A stretch of DNA of 61,415 nt, taken from assembly GCA_038108155.1 (NCBI GenBank), contig JAYNHP010000009.1, forward strand, positions 1-61,415, in the 5' to 3' direction. Source of the stretch: MED-G20 sp038108155 (lineage in GTDB: Bacteria > Bacteroidota > Bacteroidia > Flavobacteriales_D > Parvicellaceae). The notes under the pieces are model-generated. The model searched no databases and was not told the origin of the DNA. It worked only from the letters and a program-made list of their open reading frames with translations. Positions 60,784 to 61,415 of the stretch are shown one piece after another. The stretch's first letter is position 1. Each line of letters opens with the position of its first letter. The position numbers and the translations under genes were made by a program.

Positions 60784-61261
60784 TAACTTTTGCTTCGATA
60801 TCTTTTATGGAAATAATTCCAATTTGATTTTTACCTTTCATAAATCCTGCACATTCGCCTGGATTGAAGATTAGACAATTATTTACTATTTCCGATCTAA
60901 ATCTATGTGTATGTCCATGTAAAATTAAATCATTTTCCTTAGTCATTTTTTCATCAATTAATTCAGGATGATGCAAAACAGATACTCTCTTATTATGGAT
61001 TCTCTCAAAATAGGGTTCTTCAAAAATATTACACTCAAATTTTTTGGCAGCAATTTCAAGTTCATGTCTTTCTAATATGTCGTTATTTCCTAAAATTGCT
61101 GATAGAGGACAGTTTAAATCTTTAAAAGCTATTAATGATTTTGGTAGAGATATATCTCCTGTGTGGAAAACTTTATCTACTCTATTTTCATTGAAAATAG
61201 AGCAAATAACTTTGATATTCTTTAGATTATTATGCGTATCTCCTGTTACGCCAATAATCAT
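60773..61261 (-). CDS. YfcE/MJ0936-type metallophosphoesterase
   Basis: 162 residues of the calcineurin-like phosphoesterase fold, with all metal motifs: GDTHNN near the N-terminus, FHTGDIS, ILGNND, VLHHPE and HGHTHR. The small size and motif set are those of the YfcE group, which cleave phosphodiesters in vitro with unclear natural substrates. It is the downstream partner of a thiolase gene on the same strand, with 4 bp between them. Its end overlaps the small membrane protein gene by 11 bp. Confidence 0.88.
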   Translation of the reverse strand: MIIGVTGDTHNNLKNIKVICSIFNENRVDKVFHTGDISLPKSLIAFKDLNCPLSAILGNNDILERHELEIAAKKFECNIFEEPYFERIHNKRVSVLHHPELIDEKMTKENDLILHGHTHRFRSEIVNNCLIFNPGECAGFMKGKNQIGIISIKDIEAKVITF

Positions 61262-61265
61262 TGAA

Positions 61266-61415
61266 TTATACTTTTTCTAAAATATGAATACCGCAAGCAG
61301 TTCCAAGACCTATTACATGAGTCATTCCGAGTCTTGCACCCTCTACTTGTCTTTTTCCAGCTTCACCCCTTAAGTGAGTGCAAACCTCATAGATATTCGC
61401 AATACCAGTTGCACC
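61266..61415 (-). CDS. Thiolase-family protein, C-terminal end only
   Basis: The last 49 codons of a minus-strand gene that enters from the right edge. The translation includes GATGIANIYEVCTHLRGEAG, GARLGMTHVIGLGTACG and ILEKV before a TAA at 61266-61268. The GATG, LRGEAG and ATG/LGTACG-type features are those of thiolases, where the Cys-Gly pair near the end is a catalytic motif (CxG). It could be an acetyl-CoA acetyltransferase or the SCP-x/non-specific lipid-transfer subgroup; the fragment is too short to decide. Confidence 0.82.
   Translation of the reverse strand, partial: GATGIANIYEVCTHLRGEAGKRQVEGARLGMTHVIGLGTACGIHILEKV

Overview
The window looks like the chromosome of an AT-rich, probably marine gammaproteobacterium. 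I infer this from the very low G+C, tight packing with many 1-17 bp gene overlaps and TTG starts, and gammaproteobacterial gene orders (aroA-cmk-rpsA-ihfB-lapA-pyrF and uvrC-pgsA). A SAR86-type organism is a reasonable guess, but nothing here proves the lineage. The sequence is a draft assembly. It has two 10-N gaps (3778-3787 and 41831-41840), and the first lies beside a foreign fragment that makes pyrF chimeric.

Layout. Positions 1-8882 hold housekeeping genes: the end of aroA, cmk, rpsA, ihfB, a LapA-like membrane protein, pyrF, a cupin, a gamma-glutamyltransferase, uvrC and pgsA. Positions 8933-55144 are a surface-polysaccharide island. Next come tRNA-Cys, a hexapeptide acyltransferase, tRNA-Leu(UAA), a WbpM/CapD-type dehydratase (minus strand), galU and a nucleotidyltransferase-cupin fusion. 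The right end returns to general functions: an RNase D-like exonuclease, a small membrane protein, a YfcE-type phosphoesterase and the C-terminus of a thiolase. In E. coli pgsA is followed directly by glyW-cysT-leuZ. Here about 46 kb of glycan genes lie between pgsA and the Cys/Leu tRNAs, so the island appears to sit inside a conserved tRNA locus.

The island reads as modules. (a) wzz, a TviB/WbpO-like dehydrogenase and a WbpP-like epimerase should make a UDP-GalNAcA-type precursor; a WbpS/AsnB-like enzyme at 41126 may amidate it. (b) 12112-24316 is a CMP-legionaminic-acid-type pathway (LegB, LegC, LegG, LegI, LegF, PtmE- and PtmA-like proteins). It carries an extra aminotransferase, SDR and Gfo/Idh enzyme, WbqC, a PIG-L deacetylase and a formyltransferase, and no recognisable LegH. 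(c) 24337-28166 is HisH, a HisF paralogue lacking the first catalytic Asp, and two tandem PP-loop amidotransferases, one of which has lost its PP-loop. (d) A possible glycosyltransferase, an OafA-like acyltransferase, an SDR and a Wzx flippase follow. (e) 34101-39854 is a DUF4956 / CotH-like beta-helix / VTC-domain / GT2-CDP-alcohol-transferase cassette, the least explained and most interesting part. (f) 39856-47429 has a ligase/polymerase, the AsnB-like protein, a GT4, a GAPDH-like dehydrogenase, a kinase-like protein, a LicC-like nucleotidyltransferase and a methyltransferase. (g) gmd plus a reductase on the minus strand should make a GDP-6-deoxyhexose. (h) A GT4, an aminotransferase, a split transketolase, an initiating sugar-phosphate transferase and a methyltransferase end the island.

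No stretch over 300 bp lacks a gene. I saw no transposase, integrase, CRISPR array or convincing hairpin-plus-T-run terminator.
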